Of a DNA stretch of 64,000 bases, positions 38,650 through 51,535 are shown one piece after another (position 1 is the first letter of the stretch; each line of letters opens with the position of its first letter). The DNA is from Cyclina sinensis (Eukaryota; Mollusca; Bivalvia; Venerida; Veneridae), in the NCBI GenBank assembly GCA_012932295.1, contig JAAONU010000014.1, positions 34,441,977 through 34,505,976 of the forward strand. The letters run 5' to 3'. The notes under the pieces are model-generated. The model saw only the letters and a program-made list of their open reading frames with translations. It was not told where the DNA came from and searched no databases. The position numbers and the translations under genes are program-made.

Positions 38650-39990
38650 AAAATGAAGAGCGACGAAGTTCTGCTTTACGGATACTTTTCATTAAAGTGC
38701 ACTGAAGTTGCAACACAAAGTCTTCCCCCACCCCCCAAGTGACCGGGTGAAATATTAGCTGATTTAGATATTGAAAACTATTAATTCTGGTGTGTTTCCA
38801 TGACAGACTTTAAAAATCAGAAACAAAGTTTTGAAACATTCTTCAAAAATTAACTTTAATTTCTATTTGAATAAACAATTTTTATTCATCGGCCAACTTT
38901 ACCCAGTGGGAGTAAAATCATTTCACAATGTAAATAAAAATGTATCTTTTAAAGCGCACCGCATTTCTGGAATTCAGGGTGAGTTTGGCTACCAATATAA
39001 CTTATTAATATAGCTCTTCTATATAAGAAGAATGGAAATCAACACATATTTAAACAAAGATGACCACACGTATACTGCTTATCTTGTCTGTCCAACTGTT
39101 TGTCTCGCAAACAACTATATGACTGATCTCAAGAATAAATAGACTCATGAATCGTTTATTGTCAATAATGAATAAACTCGTAACGTTTAGATAATAATAA
39201 GTGTTACACTTAAAATAGTGTAACACCAACAACAGAAAATAAAGATAATGTATAAGGTCTCCGCTTCATTATGTTCATTATGTTCAAATCAATCTAGGAA
39301 CAAATGATGAAAGAAATTATTGCTTATTATAATTAAAACTATAATGTACAGTTTGATTACACGTAAAAAAAACACTTGACTTAATCGACTTTCTTGTAAC
39401 ATATGTTTCAAGTTATTTCTAATACAAAGCACAAAGAATTTACAGTCAATAGAATATATGAGCTATCTGAGACGGCATAACCCTTTTTCTGTGTCGCATG
39501 GCGATAGTTCAATTAAAACCGTAAAACCTGGAGCAAAACAGTTAAGAAGAATGTGACATGTATTTGTTATAGATTTAATGGCACGTAAAGCCCCAGATAC
39601 ACACACAAAAACACAACTTACATTTTGAATATTCTAAATGTTCCGGGACAGTGTTCTTAAGGATTCTCTTAAAAGATGGACATGTATTCTCAACTACGCC
39701 TTACTTTGCTAGATGGCTCGATTTTTTATACACAATCATCATATTACGTTAGCCGTTGCAATATTCAGACAGTATAACACAGGTTTGCCAAAATTTGGTT
39801 GTGCAGTGAACATCCAATTGTTGATTAACTCAGTATTATAAGACAGACTTACGCGTGCATTTTCTTCCTTTTAGTGAAATAAACGTCCTACAAACGAGAT
39901 ACCCAATACATCGTTGATTGTGTTAGCTGCTGTTTTGGACTTTAAATTTTTTGTTCGAAAATGAATACATACATGTAGATCAATAATTCC
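38650..39990. other. intergenic, nothing recognised
   Basis: No coding or repeat structure seen; similarity to the first duplication block becomes visible only towards 39850-39990. Confidence 0.45.
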
Positions 39991-41189
39991 GTATGTGTTG
40001 TTGGCTTGGAAGACAGGTAAGTGTTTGTGTTCAGCATGTGCTTCAGTAGTGAGGAAATCATCAATAATTTGCTTGTGATCTTCTGAGTTCGTTCGATTGT
40101 TGCGCGTCGCGAATATGAAGGTAATATAGTTTTAACGACTTTTTTCAACATTCAGTTAATTGTTATTTTTAAAGAATAAACTCTCTAATTACCAAATATA
40201 GAAATATGAAGCACTTTCACCACAAGGGATTCATAATATCACAATTAAAACTTATCTGGCCTTGATATGTCTATCCGGTGGATGGAAACTTATCAAAATC
40301 TCTGTTTTTCTAAGTCCGACCATTAACTACAGCAATTTTTTGCACTCATTTTAAGTAATGAAAACATTATGACCGCTGACAATAAAATACAAAGACTACA
40401 TCAAATAGTGAGGACAAATAAAATGTGATTACAAACATGGTACTTATTTAACAAACTCCACTTCATGATAAGCGAAAAAAATGGAGCAATCTCTCGAAAT
40501 ATGGAAGTTGGGTTTAAAACTGGCTTAAATTCATTTTACTCTTATATTGTTCTACAAATCTGAAACTGTTAAAATATGTGAAAAGTGGTTTTAGAAAAAA
40601 TATCACTGAAATTTTTTTTACCGGGCTTAAATTTGTTTAAATCTCCAAACGTTAGAATGTGTTTCAAACAAAAACAAGGACAAAAAGGTCGTGAACTTTC
40701 TAATTTCTCTTGCTGAACAATGTTTGTTTCTTTTTTACTTTCCTGGCTTACTCTCTGTATCAGTGACCCTGAAGCAAAACTCATTTTTGTATGATATTAA
40801 GCCATATTATTTTAAACTTCCTACAGTCCTTGCAAAAGTAGCACCCTGACAAGTAAAACTTTATGTCTTTCCTTGATTATCTCACTATAACATTGACCTT
40901 TGAGCAACAGTTCTCCGATTCCGTCATGCAACACTCAATCACGCCTGTGCACACAAAATTACTTATAACATGACAAAGATATGGCCAGTACAAAATATGA
41001 CTGACAGACGACAGGATGCACACAGACACAGGCGCACTGACGCAAACTAACAAATCAGCCATATTGCGTTTATGTGAAGTTCCCGCAACCGGGCTTGTCA
41101 ATAAATTGGTCAGGGATTTGAAATAAGAGATATCTTAGAAAAGGTCAATTGAACTTATGATTCAGAGATATGATTCCTTATCAAATATA

Positions 41190-41960
41190 CACTGCTCAAA
41201 AAATTAAAGGAGCGCCCATATAATCTATAAAATAACATACGCGTTGAGTAGATTTATGAATATCTTTTAAAGAAATAACAAAATCATTCTTTTTACAAAA
41301 AACACATGGGCATTTTCATCGCCAACAGGCACATCCCTGAACTGTTAGGCCATATGCTGGTGCAATAGGTGATAATTTTCGTTTAGTGCAAGATAATGCT
41401 CCAGCACAAACTGCAAGAAAAGCCCGGAACTTCTTTGATGATGAAGATTTTGAGGTCATAGACTGGCCAGCGAGGTCTCCCGATCTTAATAATATAGGGC
41501 ATGTCTGGGACATGCTTTCTCGCAGACTTTCTTTGTGTCCGAACCCTGTGCAGAACGTCCGTGAGCTTTCTTATGCTCTTGTAGCAGAACGGGATGCCAT
41601 ACCAAAGGATATGATCAGACGTGTCATCAGGAGCATGCCCAGACGATGCAGAGAGTATCTAAACGCCCGAGGGGGATATACTCTTTACTGACACTGACTA
41701 TGAAATGTTTCTAGGTCTGAATCTGCTTTTACAGACATTGGTTGTTCTCCAGCAAGACCACCATTTCAAAGTTAGTTTGATAGTGTTCATATCCTGGACA
41801 CTGTCTCTGTTCAGGAATATGCCTGTTGGCGATGAAAATTCCGATTTGTTTCTTTTTTAAAGAACGATTTTGTTATTTCTGTAAAAGATATTCATAAATC
41901 TTCTCAACACGTATGGTATTTTATAGATTATATGGGCGCTCCTTTAATTTTTTAGCAGTG
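41190..41960 (+). mobile_element. Tc1/mariner-like element with ~150-bp inverted repeats, internally deleted
   Basis: Starts CACTGCTCAAAAAATTAAAG and ends with the inverse CTTTAATTTTTTAGCAGTG, flanked by TA (41188-41189 and 41961-41962). The ends match as inverted repeats for about 150 bases, through the shared CATCGCCAACAGGCA (left, about 41319) and TGCCTGTTGGCGATG (right, about 41821). TA duplications and these termini fit Tc1/mariner. At 771 bases it is roughly half of a full Tc1-like element: the first half of the transposase gene is gone. Confidence 0.9.
41341..41691 (+). pseudogene. Tc1-like transposase C-terminal fragment
   Basis: The frame opens right after a TGA inside the inverted repeat and reads VRPYAGAIGDNF, then VQDNAPAQTAR (second catalytic Asp), then DWPARSPDLNNIGHVWDMLS. 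In intact relatives the residue after Pro/Asn-Ile in this last motif is the third catalytic acidic residue; here it is Gly. The N-terminal DNA-binding half and first Asp are missing, so it cannot be an active enzyme. Confidence 0.9.
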
Positions 41961-42589
41961 TATATAAATAAAAATGCACCTCTGTTAAGTAAACAAGTTG
42001 ATTTGTTTGAACAGAATATTCCTACTTAAGTAATTTGTACCATTTAATCTTGTATTTTAGCAGCAAAATCTTTACAATGTACGTTGTAGTGTTTCACTAA
42101 AGGTTGGACCTTGCAAGCAAAGTATTCAATCCAGTTACAGCATGCACATTTGCAACTTTTGGTCATATATCGGAAGAAAAATTATGAACTATGTTATCAA
42201 GGAAGACTAGTTTTATTGAAATCTAACACGGAAGAAAACTTTTTTTTTTTAAATCATAACAGAGAATAAAAAAGACTTGTTTATTTTAAGTGGGGTTTGA
42301 AATCAAAGGCGTTAGATAGAAATATTTATAAATAAATAACACCCATGTCACGCAGTTTAAATGCGTTCTTTAATTTTATTGAGTGAGAATAAATATCTAT
42401 ATTTTTTTCAAATTATAATACAGAACCCCTTAATGTAAACTTTGAAAAAGCGCTTTTGTTATTCATTCGGTCAGTGACGTATAGCTCAAAACTGGATGGG
42501 AACTGAATTTGGAGGTACTCAATTTAAATCATTAGATATCATTTTTGTTATAGTTTTGAACAGTAAGTTGAACTTTAGAGATTAATAGA

Positions 42590-42905
42590 CAAGATCAGTG
42601 CTAGCAAAAAAGGAAGTATTCCTCAATAGTAAAATTGTTGTTGTTAAATCACTCGTGTTACCTCTTTTTACTTTAATTCATACGTCTTTACCAACTCAAA
42701 CAGCAAATTCCATTAAACAATAGATAAAAAGTTTTGTGATTGTGTATTGGGAAACAAAGTAAAAATAAAATCCAGTGTTGCAATTAAAGAATATGTCATG
42801 GGGGAATAAAGACGCTAAATATCAAGTCATATGTCCATAGGCTTAAACCTAGATGGTTCAGAAAACTTATAAAATCACAAAAAAGTTAGTGTTTGAAACT
42901 AATAC
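42590..42905 (+). pseudogene. L1-like LINE reverse transcriptase fragment
   Basis: Segments in shifting frames match the region after the RT core of L1-like elements: KIVVVKSLVLPLFTLIHTS, then KIKSSVAIKEYVMG, then GGIKTLNIKSYVHRLKPRW and FRKLIKSQ. Stops and frameshifts separate them. Dead and truncated on both sides. Confidence 0.7.
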
Positions 42906-43132
42906 AGACACTAATTGATGTTCATTTTTTTAATATAAGTTTTGATTTAATGTGTTAAAATCTTTTATTTGAGTTAAATGATATCAAAACAGGGTAATCA
43001 GCCAAGCCTTATCCGAGTGAAATGACATCATGAATGGGCGATTCCAAAAGAACTCCAGAAAAAAATAGAAATAAAAATCGTAGGTTTGAAATATTGTGAT
43101 TTAGATAGTCTGCAACATTTGCGTCGAGACCA

Positions 43133-43450
43133 GTGTGGCTAGAGAGAAAATATTTCGGTAAAATGAGACCAGTCTACCACAAGATAATTGCTGGGATATT
43201 TACTGACTATGACGGAGTGGGGATGAGCCCTTTTAAAAGATCCAATCTACCTTTCTATCAGGTAGACATTACAGACTTTAAAAATCTGGAGGAATACGAT
43301 TCAGAGCTTGCGTGGACGTATGCAACAACCAAGAAGCAGAGGATCGATTTCGATAAAACCTACAGTAATTTAATCATCCCGTCAGAAATGACAAAAAGGA
43401 TCCGCGGACAAGGAAGCTACAGAACAATGTGGAGGAGTCTTCAAACCTAG
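43133..43450 (+). CDS. unrecognised ORF, 105 codons, possibly an exon or relic
   Basis: A long frame for this AT-rich region, with balanced composition and protein-like sequence (RPVYHKIIAGIFTDYDG, PFYQVDITDFKNLEEYD, then IRGQGSYRTMWRSLQT before the stop). I do not recognise the family. Counting the first codon as a start is unsupported; the frame may be entered from upstream. About 110 bases of its 3' part (43345-43445) recur in worn form at 43470-43580 with GACAAAAAnnATCCGCGGACAA-like similarity, so the tail was duplicated in tandem. It could be the end of a mobile-element protein, since LINE remnants lie just upstream. Confidence 0.3.
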   Translation: MWLERKYFGKMRPVYHKIIAGIFTDYDGVGMSPFKRSNLPFYQVDITDFKNLEEYDSELAWTYATTKKQRIDFDKTYSNLIIPSEMTKRIRGQGSYRTMWRSLQT

Positions 43451-43469
43451 ACTTAACGTGCAGTTAACG

Positions 43470-43580
43470 TGCAGTGAGAAACAACGATAAAAACTACGGT
43501 AATATAATCCTACTGAATTGACAAAAAAATTCCGCGGACAAAGACGCTTGAGAACAAAGTGGAGGAGGCCATGAAACTCA
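43470..43580 (+). repeat. tandem partial copy of the unrecognised ORF
   Basis: Shares ACGGTAATATAATCC/ACAGTAATTTAATCATCC, TCCGCGGACAA and GTGGAGGAG landmarks with 43345-43445 but is not open. Confidence 0.6.
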
Positions 43581-44288
43581 TTGGGATCGAAAATGTATTA
43601 TTTAGTTATTTTGTCCTTGTAAACTTGGATGAAAGAAACGTGTATTTATATATATTATATAGCAAGGAAAAATCTTATAAAAATATAGCGGTTTCTATGT
43701 GAACCCGGTATCCCGTAAAACAAATACAGTAATACTTTTTTAAAATATGATAGATAGGTTTAATTACTTCCTCTTCTACCGTATTCTAGTTAATAAAGAT
43801 TTATATAAAACATATTTATCACCCTCGTCATTCTGGTGTTATTTTTTACCATCCTTGTTGCCTCTGAGCCTCGTCAAGCCAGAAAATTAAAAGAGGATTC
43901 ACCTGAAATGCGTTATTTGACCCCTAGAAAACGAATATACGTTAGTTAGCTGCGTGTTAGTGCCACGAAATGATCAATTCAGCATACATGTAAGGTTTTC
44001 AGTAGGCCGAGGAAAGTCTTTTGTATACAGGTATAAATGTCTGACCAAATAAAGTGGATAAATAGGTAAGTGGACTTCGGCTGAGTGTACATGAAACACG
44101 GTTACATACAACAATGTGAAATAATTGAAACTGCATGAGCACAAAAACCATGCCATGTACACCAACATCAGAGATAACACAAAACTATCTTATTTCCACT
44201 GAATAAACTATCTTATTTTGCTGATCAGATGACATGGAGAGGCAAATAAATGACACATAATTAAATAAAAATGAATTTGATATGTTAA

Positions 44289-46190
44289 AGGTCATGTGAC
44301 ACGAATTTTTGACCTCGAAATTTTCATATGAGCGAAAAATATATATCTAACTATGACTGTTCTGCAAAATCCCGCCAGTAATTTTCATCTTAAAGATGTT
44401 TTTATTATAAATTAAAATCCATATTTTACGCACTTGGTCGCGCGCACCTGTCACGAGCGAAACCGGAAGTGACGCACATTTATCCCTTCCCTCTTTACAG
44501 GGCTGCCTGGATTGTTAACAAAAACTTTAAAATTATGATGGAAAGTGAAAATCTAGACTGAATATTCTAAAAAAAAATTGAACAAGTTAAGCTAACATCA
44601 TGAATATACACTTAAGATTTTTAAAATAAATAATTTGAAATATTGATGGAATTACGAAGCCAATGAGCAGTATTATATAGAGTCTAGTTTAATCAGGGTT
44701 ATAGAATTAAAAGTTACATCAGTGAAAATATCTAGACTAAGATATATTTTTCAAGTAACTGATCCAAAAAAGCTTTTGAACATGCCCTTTTTTATCCGAT
44801 GCAGTTTGTTCGAAGACTTGATTAACTAACTCCAATCGAGAGATTTTTTTCCCATAAAAGCATTCTTCTTACAGTGATGTGTTGTTTATTTGTCTGTGGT
44901 ATATTTTGCCTGAGGTACGTGTAAGTATTCTTTGACTAGATCTATGATTTTTTTCATTATAAATGTATATTTATCTGGCTTATTCATTCTGCATTTGTTT
45001 TGGAAAACAAAACAAGAATGATCAAAGAACAAATAATACGAAGAAGCCATAAAAACTATGTCAAAATCATAACACAAACACATTGTTTTTAGTTTTAGTT
45101 TTTATAAATAATTTGTTCACATTTAGAAGAATTATTTTTATTTTCATCATAAATAGATCCAATCTTATTAAACTAATTAAAATATGTATCTGCATGGAAG
45201 CTTCTTAACTAAAAATCATTCGGACATGTTAATTGGAACAAGCTATTACATAAAGTATTCACAAGTGTGACTGATCAAAAGTAATACAATCAATTTGTAT
45301 GATCACTTGCCATAAAATTTTGCTATTTGTCTCCACTTTGTCATTGATTGGGTCATAACAAGTTAATTGCTTTGTTTTGACAGCTATGCAGAATATACAA
45401 GGATCCCATTTGGGCAGGTTAATTTGCATAAATCCCACAGTATAAGGCGTGATTTATGGATCTTTGACATTACACTGGATATTAATTTATAAGCAGACAC
45501 AAATTTCTACTTGATGGACATGCCATATTATTATTTTTCAAACAATATCCCAACTTGAAAATACACTGTAGTGTAAATTTCCATTCCAGTGAAACAAATG
45601 TTAACACATTAGATCACCTAAATTCACTTCAATTTTACTACACTTAAATGAAAAAGAATTTGTTTATGACGTAAACATCAAGTGAGGAAGTGTTACGCAG
45701 CATGTAAAAACGTGGAGGAGATAGTTTTATGTAGAACCACAACATGGAAGAAATTGGAATATTTATTAATATTTATAAAGGTAAAATTACAACCCGTTCT
45801 CCCGGCACAAAGTTTGAATTTACTTATAAAAATCAAGAAGTAATCACATTATTTTATCTAATTTACAATTTATAGCATGTTATTTTTATAAGTGTGCCAT
45901 TATCGTGTTTCTAGCTCTTGTGGTTTAGTGTTATTTTTTCATTTAAAAACGGATGTGTTATGAGCAGTGTAATTCTGCACTACTGGCTGGTACAGTAGGG
46001 ATAAATCTACGTCACAGCCAAAAATTGCGGAGGAAACTACCGATGTCGAAACGGAAACAGCCGATCATCAAAAACACGTTTTTTTCTTATCAAAAGCAAT
46101 ATTTTCATAATTTCGCAGTTAAACCATTTTAATCAGTACATTATGATTATTTTGAATTGACAAAGTTGCTATAGTCGTGTCACATGACCT
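44289..46190. mobile_element. TTAA-flanked DNA element with 16-bp perfect inverted ends
   Basis: Left end AGGTCATGTGACACGA (44289-44304), right end its exact inverse TCGTGTCACATGACCT (46175-46190), each directly flanked by TTAA (44285-44288, 46191-46194). TTAA target sites are typical of piggyBac and Kolobok elements; the AGG end favours Kolobok. No transposase was found in the 1.9 kb, so the element is non-autonomous. A GC-richer stretch near 44445-44490 contains GCGCGCACCTGTCACGAG. Confidence 0.75.
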
Positions 46191-46194
46191 TTAA

Positions 46195-47090
46195 TTAAAT
46201 AAAAAAAAACATTTCTTAACCAAATCACAGTATTGACTGTCAGTATTTGTTCGAGATTTTGAAATGGTCACATACAACTTTTCATCATAACACAGATAGT
46301 TTGAAAGACTAAACACCGTGCAAATGCCATCTGTAATAGATAAAAAAAGCGTAAGTTTTCTGATCAAATCTGTTTTTAAAGGTCTGATTTATGCGTTGAG
46401 ACAGAAAATCGAAAGAGGATTCACTCATTATGACTCCCTTGACTGTAAAGGTCGATTGGTTTAGATCGATGTAGAAGACTAACTAAATCACAATGGCATA
46501 TTTCTTGATTTTCTATTTTGTTCTTTTGAAATCGACTCATCACGTAGATAACGTGTGGCTGATTACCCTGAATATGATGTCATTCCACTAAAAGTCACAT
46601 GCGCTATGTACTTTGGGGGTTAAGATCATGCCCCACTTCCAGAAAGCTCGCAGACGCTCAAGATGAGAAAATTCAGGGCACAATATAGATCTACTCCTCA
46701 GAAAACAGGTTTCTCGACCGATTATTTTATAATCATATTTTTTTATCTAGAAATAATGGTATTGATTTTAAGTTTTATATGACAAAGGTATACACTATGT
46801 AAAACACATATGTAAAGTGAATAGTGAACAAGAATTTTATCTATGTCAATTTTCTCTATGTAATATACTAGCTATTTCACTTAGTACTAGTATTTCATCT
46901 TCATTGACAGTATTGTCAATTCTTCGCATAATCCAATTTACCGTCCCATGTTTTGGAGAAACAAGATTTAACAAGAATAGTATAACACTGACGTGTTATA
47001 TGTTGACGACATTTAAGTAATGTGTGGAATATTGGGTGAAAAGGTGGCCAGCAAGCTATGATATACTGTAAATAAACAAATATTGAAGTG
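46195..47090. other. intergenic, nothing recognised
   Basis: No supportable coding, RNA or repeat feature seen in this stretch. Confidence 0.4.
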
Positions 47091-47099
47091 GAAGTTTTT

Positions 47100-47395
47100 T
47101 TGTTCTATATTGACTATTGAGGTATTTTCATGGCCTTGTGTTGATGTTAAAATTTGTATACAGGATATTAATTGAACCTTGAGATTGAACTGGCCAGGTT
47201 AGAACATGGGTTCTGCATATCATCTTGATGGGCTGAACATTTGATCAGTTTCATGGAATTTATTCCAGGGGTGAAAAAGATATGAAGCGGACATAAAACA
47301 CATGGCTCATATCTTTAGACACCACTGAGCATTTGCTCAGGTGAGCTAAAAACACCTTTCGGCCGTATAATGCTCCGCCTAGCGGTGCTCTTGTT
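47100..47395. repeat. interspersed bivalve-type repeat, 3' part
   Basis: Ends in a hairpin-forming TGAGCATTTGCTCAGGTGAGCT (about 47327-47349) followed by CGGCCGTATAATGCTCCGCC. Related in style to the repeat at 31423. No protein remains. Confidence 0.5.
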
Positions 47396-47399
47396 GACT

Positions 47400-49190
47400 T
47401 ATTTCATTTAAAGAAAAATGCTTCGATTTTTTCTCATATTTTGCATGTGTATGTATCTTATGAAAATACAAGTAACTTGCAAAATTGGGCAGTACATCTC
47501 CAAATTTGTCAGAGTTTTGACCTTTATAGATTAAATTTCTGATAACAACCAAAGTGTCTTCACTCCACCTGCTTCTTTAATTTTTATCATCTGCTTATGA
47601 TACATGGCTGGGGCAAATGTGTCCCATGCGCACATTTCTAGTGAATTGCTGTTTTTTATTTTATTTTTTTTAAATAAAGATAATGTTAACAAGTATTGCT
47701 TTCTTGTGTTTGTGGTAAACTTATCGTCACCAAAAGTTTTACCCCCTCTTTACAGTTTTATTCATATCAAAGCCAGTTTACCGTCCTAAAATTACTGGAA
47801 AGAACATGTACTAGACTGCAAATATTACCAGCAAACTACCAACAGAACTTACAATATTGGTCAGTATGCATAAATCATGGTTGGTATAATAGTACTCATG
47901 TACTTTTCTAGAACATTATAGTTGGAGTACCACAGGGTTTTAGAAAAATAAGTGGAATTGTCAATACTAAATTTGATAAATGAGTGTTGAAAATGATCAA
48001 GACCAGTGATGGTCAGTATTGATTAAGAGTGTTCAATAATTATGTACAAAAAATTTCCAGTGAAGTTGGACTATAATTTATGGCAAGGCAGGTAAAAAAA
48101 AGATTATCATATTCAGCTTAATGAGACTAGCTCCAATGGACCTCTATTGCACATAGATAAATTCTCTCGGATAAAGGTATTGCATTACATGCATATATCC
48201 ATTACTTGAAAACATAAACCCAGCACTACGCGACAGGTTTTGCAGTACTTTTAGTGCTTTGATTTAATGTGCATGTGTGTTTATCAGTTAAATGCCATCT
48301 TGGAAATACAGTGGGGTCAGTTCAACATTATCACAAGAAATCAATTAATACGCCGAATTATCACTACACATACGGTTTCGAGGGTACATTGATTCGCATC
48401 TAAATAATATTTTTTTACATACTTAAACATAAAATTTTATCAAAGAAGACCCATAGATCTAACATAATTTAACAATAAAACTCCACATAATCAACCAAAT
48501 ATAAGAAATTACGTTGAAATCTTCCCTTTTTTGCATAACAATTGGTACCCACGTTCAACAACGCCAGACAACCGCTGATACTTCACTATCGCTGTAAATG
48601 TATATCTAAAGCCGGTTACATTATTGAAAGAGATGTTCAAAAAGTTTATCTGTCCTCTCACGTTAACTCGGACATTTTCCCATTATAAACTAATGTTTCT
48701 ATTTACTAATTTCCAAAATTAATAGATTCCATTAATAAAATTAACATTCTCTTGGAAACTACAGAATTTTCAACCTCTTTTTATGACACAAACACAAAAA
48801 ACATATTGTTCTAAAACAAACCCACATGCACGGTACTTTTTAGTAACCCTCATGTCTCTCTTGGGTCGGAATAGATATACGTTGTAAAGGTCATCTAGTA
48901 ATAGTTAATAGTACTTATAATTTATGACCCATAATTAGTCCAGATAACAATTAAATCAACAGCAACAACAAGGAGACTTTAGTGGTGCACATGCGGACTA
49001 TTTATTCGAATCATATCAATATCTACATCGAAAATTCTGGAGAGTAACAAGATATGTCTATTAAATACTAAAACAATACACAGAAATATTCAGAATTAAT
49101 AAACCCCTGGTACATTAGTTGCAAAGCTGAGATGAAGTTTTCATCTATTTAATTTGGAAATTTCGATAATGATCGATAATTTATTCTCTT
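47400..49190. other. intergenic, nothing recognised
   Basis: Only short open frames without motifs or splice context. Confidence 0.45.
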
Positions 49191-49196
49191 TTCTTA

Positions 49197-49276
49197 TCTC
49201 GTTCCCACGACTTAGTAACTCGTGGGAACGAGATACTAAGTCGTTCCCGCGAGTTAGTATCTCGTATGGAACAAGA
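49197..49276. repeat. palindromic repeat with a 14-bp perfect stem
   Basis: TCTCGTTCCCACGA (49197-49210) and TCGTGGGAACGAGA (49220-49233) form a perfect stem with a 9-base loop. A further worn arm (GTCGTTCCCGCGAGTTAGTATC) follows. It resembles a fragment of a foldback or MITE-type repeat. Confidence 0.75.
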
Positions 49277-50095
49277 TAAAAAAAAGATCAGTGCAATTTT
49301 TTTTAAAAGTTGTGCATGTCACCTCTGTACCACCGTACTTATGCCTTTGAAACAAAACCTTTAGTGACTTTTTAGAACCATTGCATTTGTCAGCTGAAAA
49401 TCGTTTGTCATGTGTCTGATTAAAAGGCTCTTCCAAAAGAAGCAAAGTAAACTCTCACTGTTTACTTTAGAGTCACAATTTGCTGAGTGTTATGACTTTT
49501 TTTCTAAAACAGATGCTAGGGAAAATCAGTCAGTCAGATTAATCCATTTTTACTGAATATCATGTAAAAACGTGCTGTTATCATATATTTATTTATTTTA
49601 TAAAAAAGAGACGGAAGTATTTGTTTATTTTCATGACTTCTAAGCATTCACTGTGCTTTCATCATTGGAAAACTTGGCTGTTATGCATCTTTGTTATTTT
49701 GAACACTAATTTAACTTTCCAGTGTTTTACTGTAATATAACAGAAGATAATATTCTGATAAACCACTAGTAAAATTAACAAAAAATAATTTTCACTGTGC
49801 CGTACTACTTTTTCCCACAAAGCGAACCCACATTTCACTTATCTACACAGTAATTTCCCTTTGTTTATTTATAGACTATATGTACATGAAGGTAAACAAG
49901 CAACAACAACAATAAGGCTGAGTGTTAACAACTTAAAAAAGTTTAAACTGGTAAAAATAAATAGACTGTCTGAAGAATCTGGACTTTTTAGGCTAATACC
50001 TAAAGATGTCGCTAATGATTCTTCATTCGAATTTGACAATGTATCACTTATTTTGTATAGACATTATGCTTTTCATCACAGTTATCAGTTTTTAT

Positions 50096-50921
50096 TAGGG
50101 ATGTAAGTGAACGTGCGAATGTATTTTTGGCATTCGAATGCTAGGAAAAAATCTCTATAGATGTTGTTTTCATTAAAATAATAAATCAAAAAGTGTTGAA
50201 GAAGTAAGATAGGCATTGCAAGTAGGTGAATTCACACCTGTTGTTGCTTTAACAACCATGTTACACCTCTGGTCAGATGATCGTATTTATGCGCCGTCTT
50301 ATGTTGGTGGCCTGTATTTTAAGCGACGTCACCTACAATGGGTAAGCAAAAGATAGTGGTATGTCAGTGTCAGAGTGTCGAGTCAGGGGTCAAAATGTAA
50401 ATGATACTTTCCATACCTTGCGCTTGGTCTCATTTTCTTTTTCTTTTCGGCCTGCTAAATATAAATTAAGATCGAATGGGGGTTTACCCAATAAGGAAAC
50501 CGGATACTGAGAAATACACCATGAGTCAATGAATTGGAAACACTCGGATCTTATCCAGCTCAGTTCGAGCAATAATCTCCTGGCAGTTACTCCCCTTCAT
50601 TCTTCGTGAAAGATCTCTGCCGGCAAGCGTTTACTTCGGCTGGATTTCAGAAATTATTTTTTCTCTATTTTGTTTAGTAATGAATGCATCTGTTTAACAT
50701 ACCTGGATGTAATGAAATTAGAAAAGTAACTAGAAAAAAAAACATTTATTTTCGACCATTATCACGTGACATGCCTGTCGGCAGTGATTGTTATACTGAA
50801 AGGGAAGTAACTGCTGCGTAGAGTCTTGTCGGGAGGAGTATGAGTTATTCGAACGTTCGAACGTTCGAAGCAAATGATCCGAACATTCAAATGCTAAAAT
50901 GAACAAATTTTGCCATCTCTA
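50096..50921. mobile_element. hAT-like non-autonomous element
   Basis: Ends TAGGGATG and, inverted, CATCTCTA. Flanks are GTTTTTAT (50088-50095) and GTTTTAAT (50922-50929), an 8-bp target duplication with one mismatch. The ends and 8-bp duplication are hAT hallmarks. The right side has the self-complementary TTCGAACGTTCGAACGTTCG. No transposase was found. Confidence 0.65.
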
Positions 50922-51195
50922 GTTTTAATGCGATCGTACCACTGGATGAAAAGCAACAAATATAGTCCCCGCGCCGAAAATTTGGTAAGAACAAGAGCCC
51001 GTATATAGCACGTCTGTGTCGTTGGGTAACAAATAATTAGCTGTCAACAGCAAAAAAAAAACGTCATGGGAAACGTTTTAAAAATCGCCAGGAAGAGTTT
51101 TAAACAACAAGAATTGCATTGGATTTCGATGCATTTATTGAGTACAGACATTATTATACTTACTAAATAACGTTGACGCTGCAGCTTAACAGTCC

Positions 51196-51535
51196 TTAAA
51201 TTTGCAACCATCTAAAATCAAACTTCCGCATACTGATTTCAAATCATCTATCAATAAATTCATTAAATCAAAATGGCAATCTTCTTGGGAAAATACAATT
51301 TTTAATAAATTACACGAAATACAGCCACACATTGCATCCAGTACTTCTAATTATATATCAAATTATAGAGACTAAATTGTTATCATGCCTTGCAATCTCT
51401 CATTTGTATCTTCTCTTAAGACAAGAGCAACCTCAGTGCATTCCCTGCAATAAACCATTTAAAGTGAAACATTTTCTTTTGGAATGTGCTAATCTGGACT
51501 TACATCGTCAAAGATATTTTAAGCTACTTCATTAA
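51196..51535 (+). pseudogene. LINE C-terminal (post-RNase H) fragment
   Basis: Pieces in shifting frames read LPHTDFKSSINKFIKSKWQS, then ENTIFNKLHEIQPHI, and later CIPCNKPFKVKHFLLECANL with a Cys-His pattern. These are typical of the C-terminal tail of Jockey/I-type elements after the RNase H domain. Truncated and frameshifted. Confidence 0.7.

Larger units (their letters stand above)
39990..42430. repeat. segmental duplication block, copy 2
   Basis: Counterpart of 930-4160 in the same order and orientation. It is shorter because of deletions, and is interrupted by a Tc1-like element at 41190-41960 that is absent from the equivalent point (about 3700-3720) of copy 1. Confidence 0.75.

Noticed and set aside
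42992..46600. Long-range inverted repeat (GGGTAATCAGCC and GAATGACATCAT near both ends)
   Set aside because: The two shared words occur in a different relative order, so this is not a simple inverted pair.
49861..50106. 81-codon open frame
   Set aside because: Crosses the start of the hAT-like element and has no motif or splice context.
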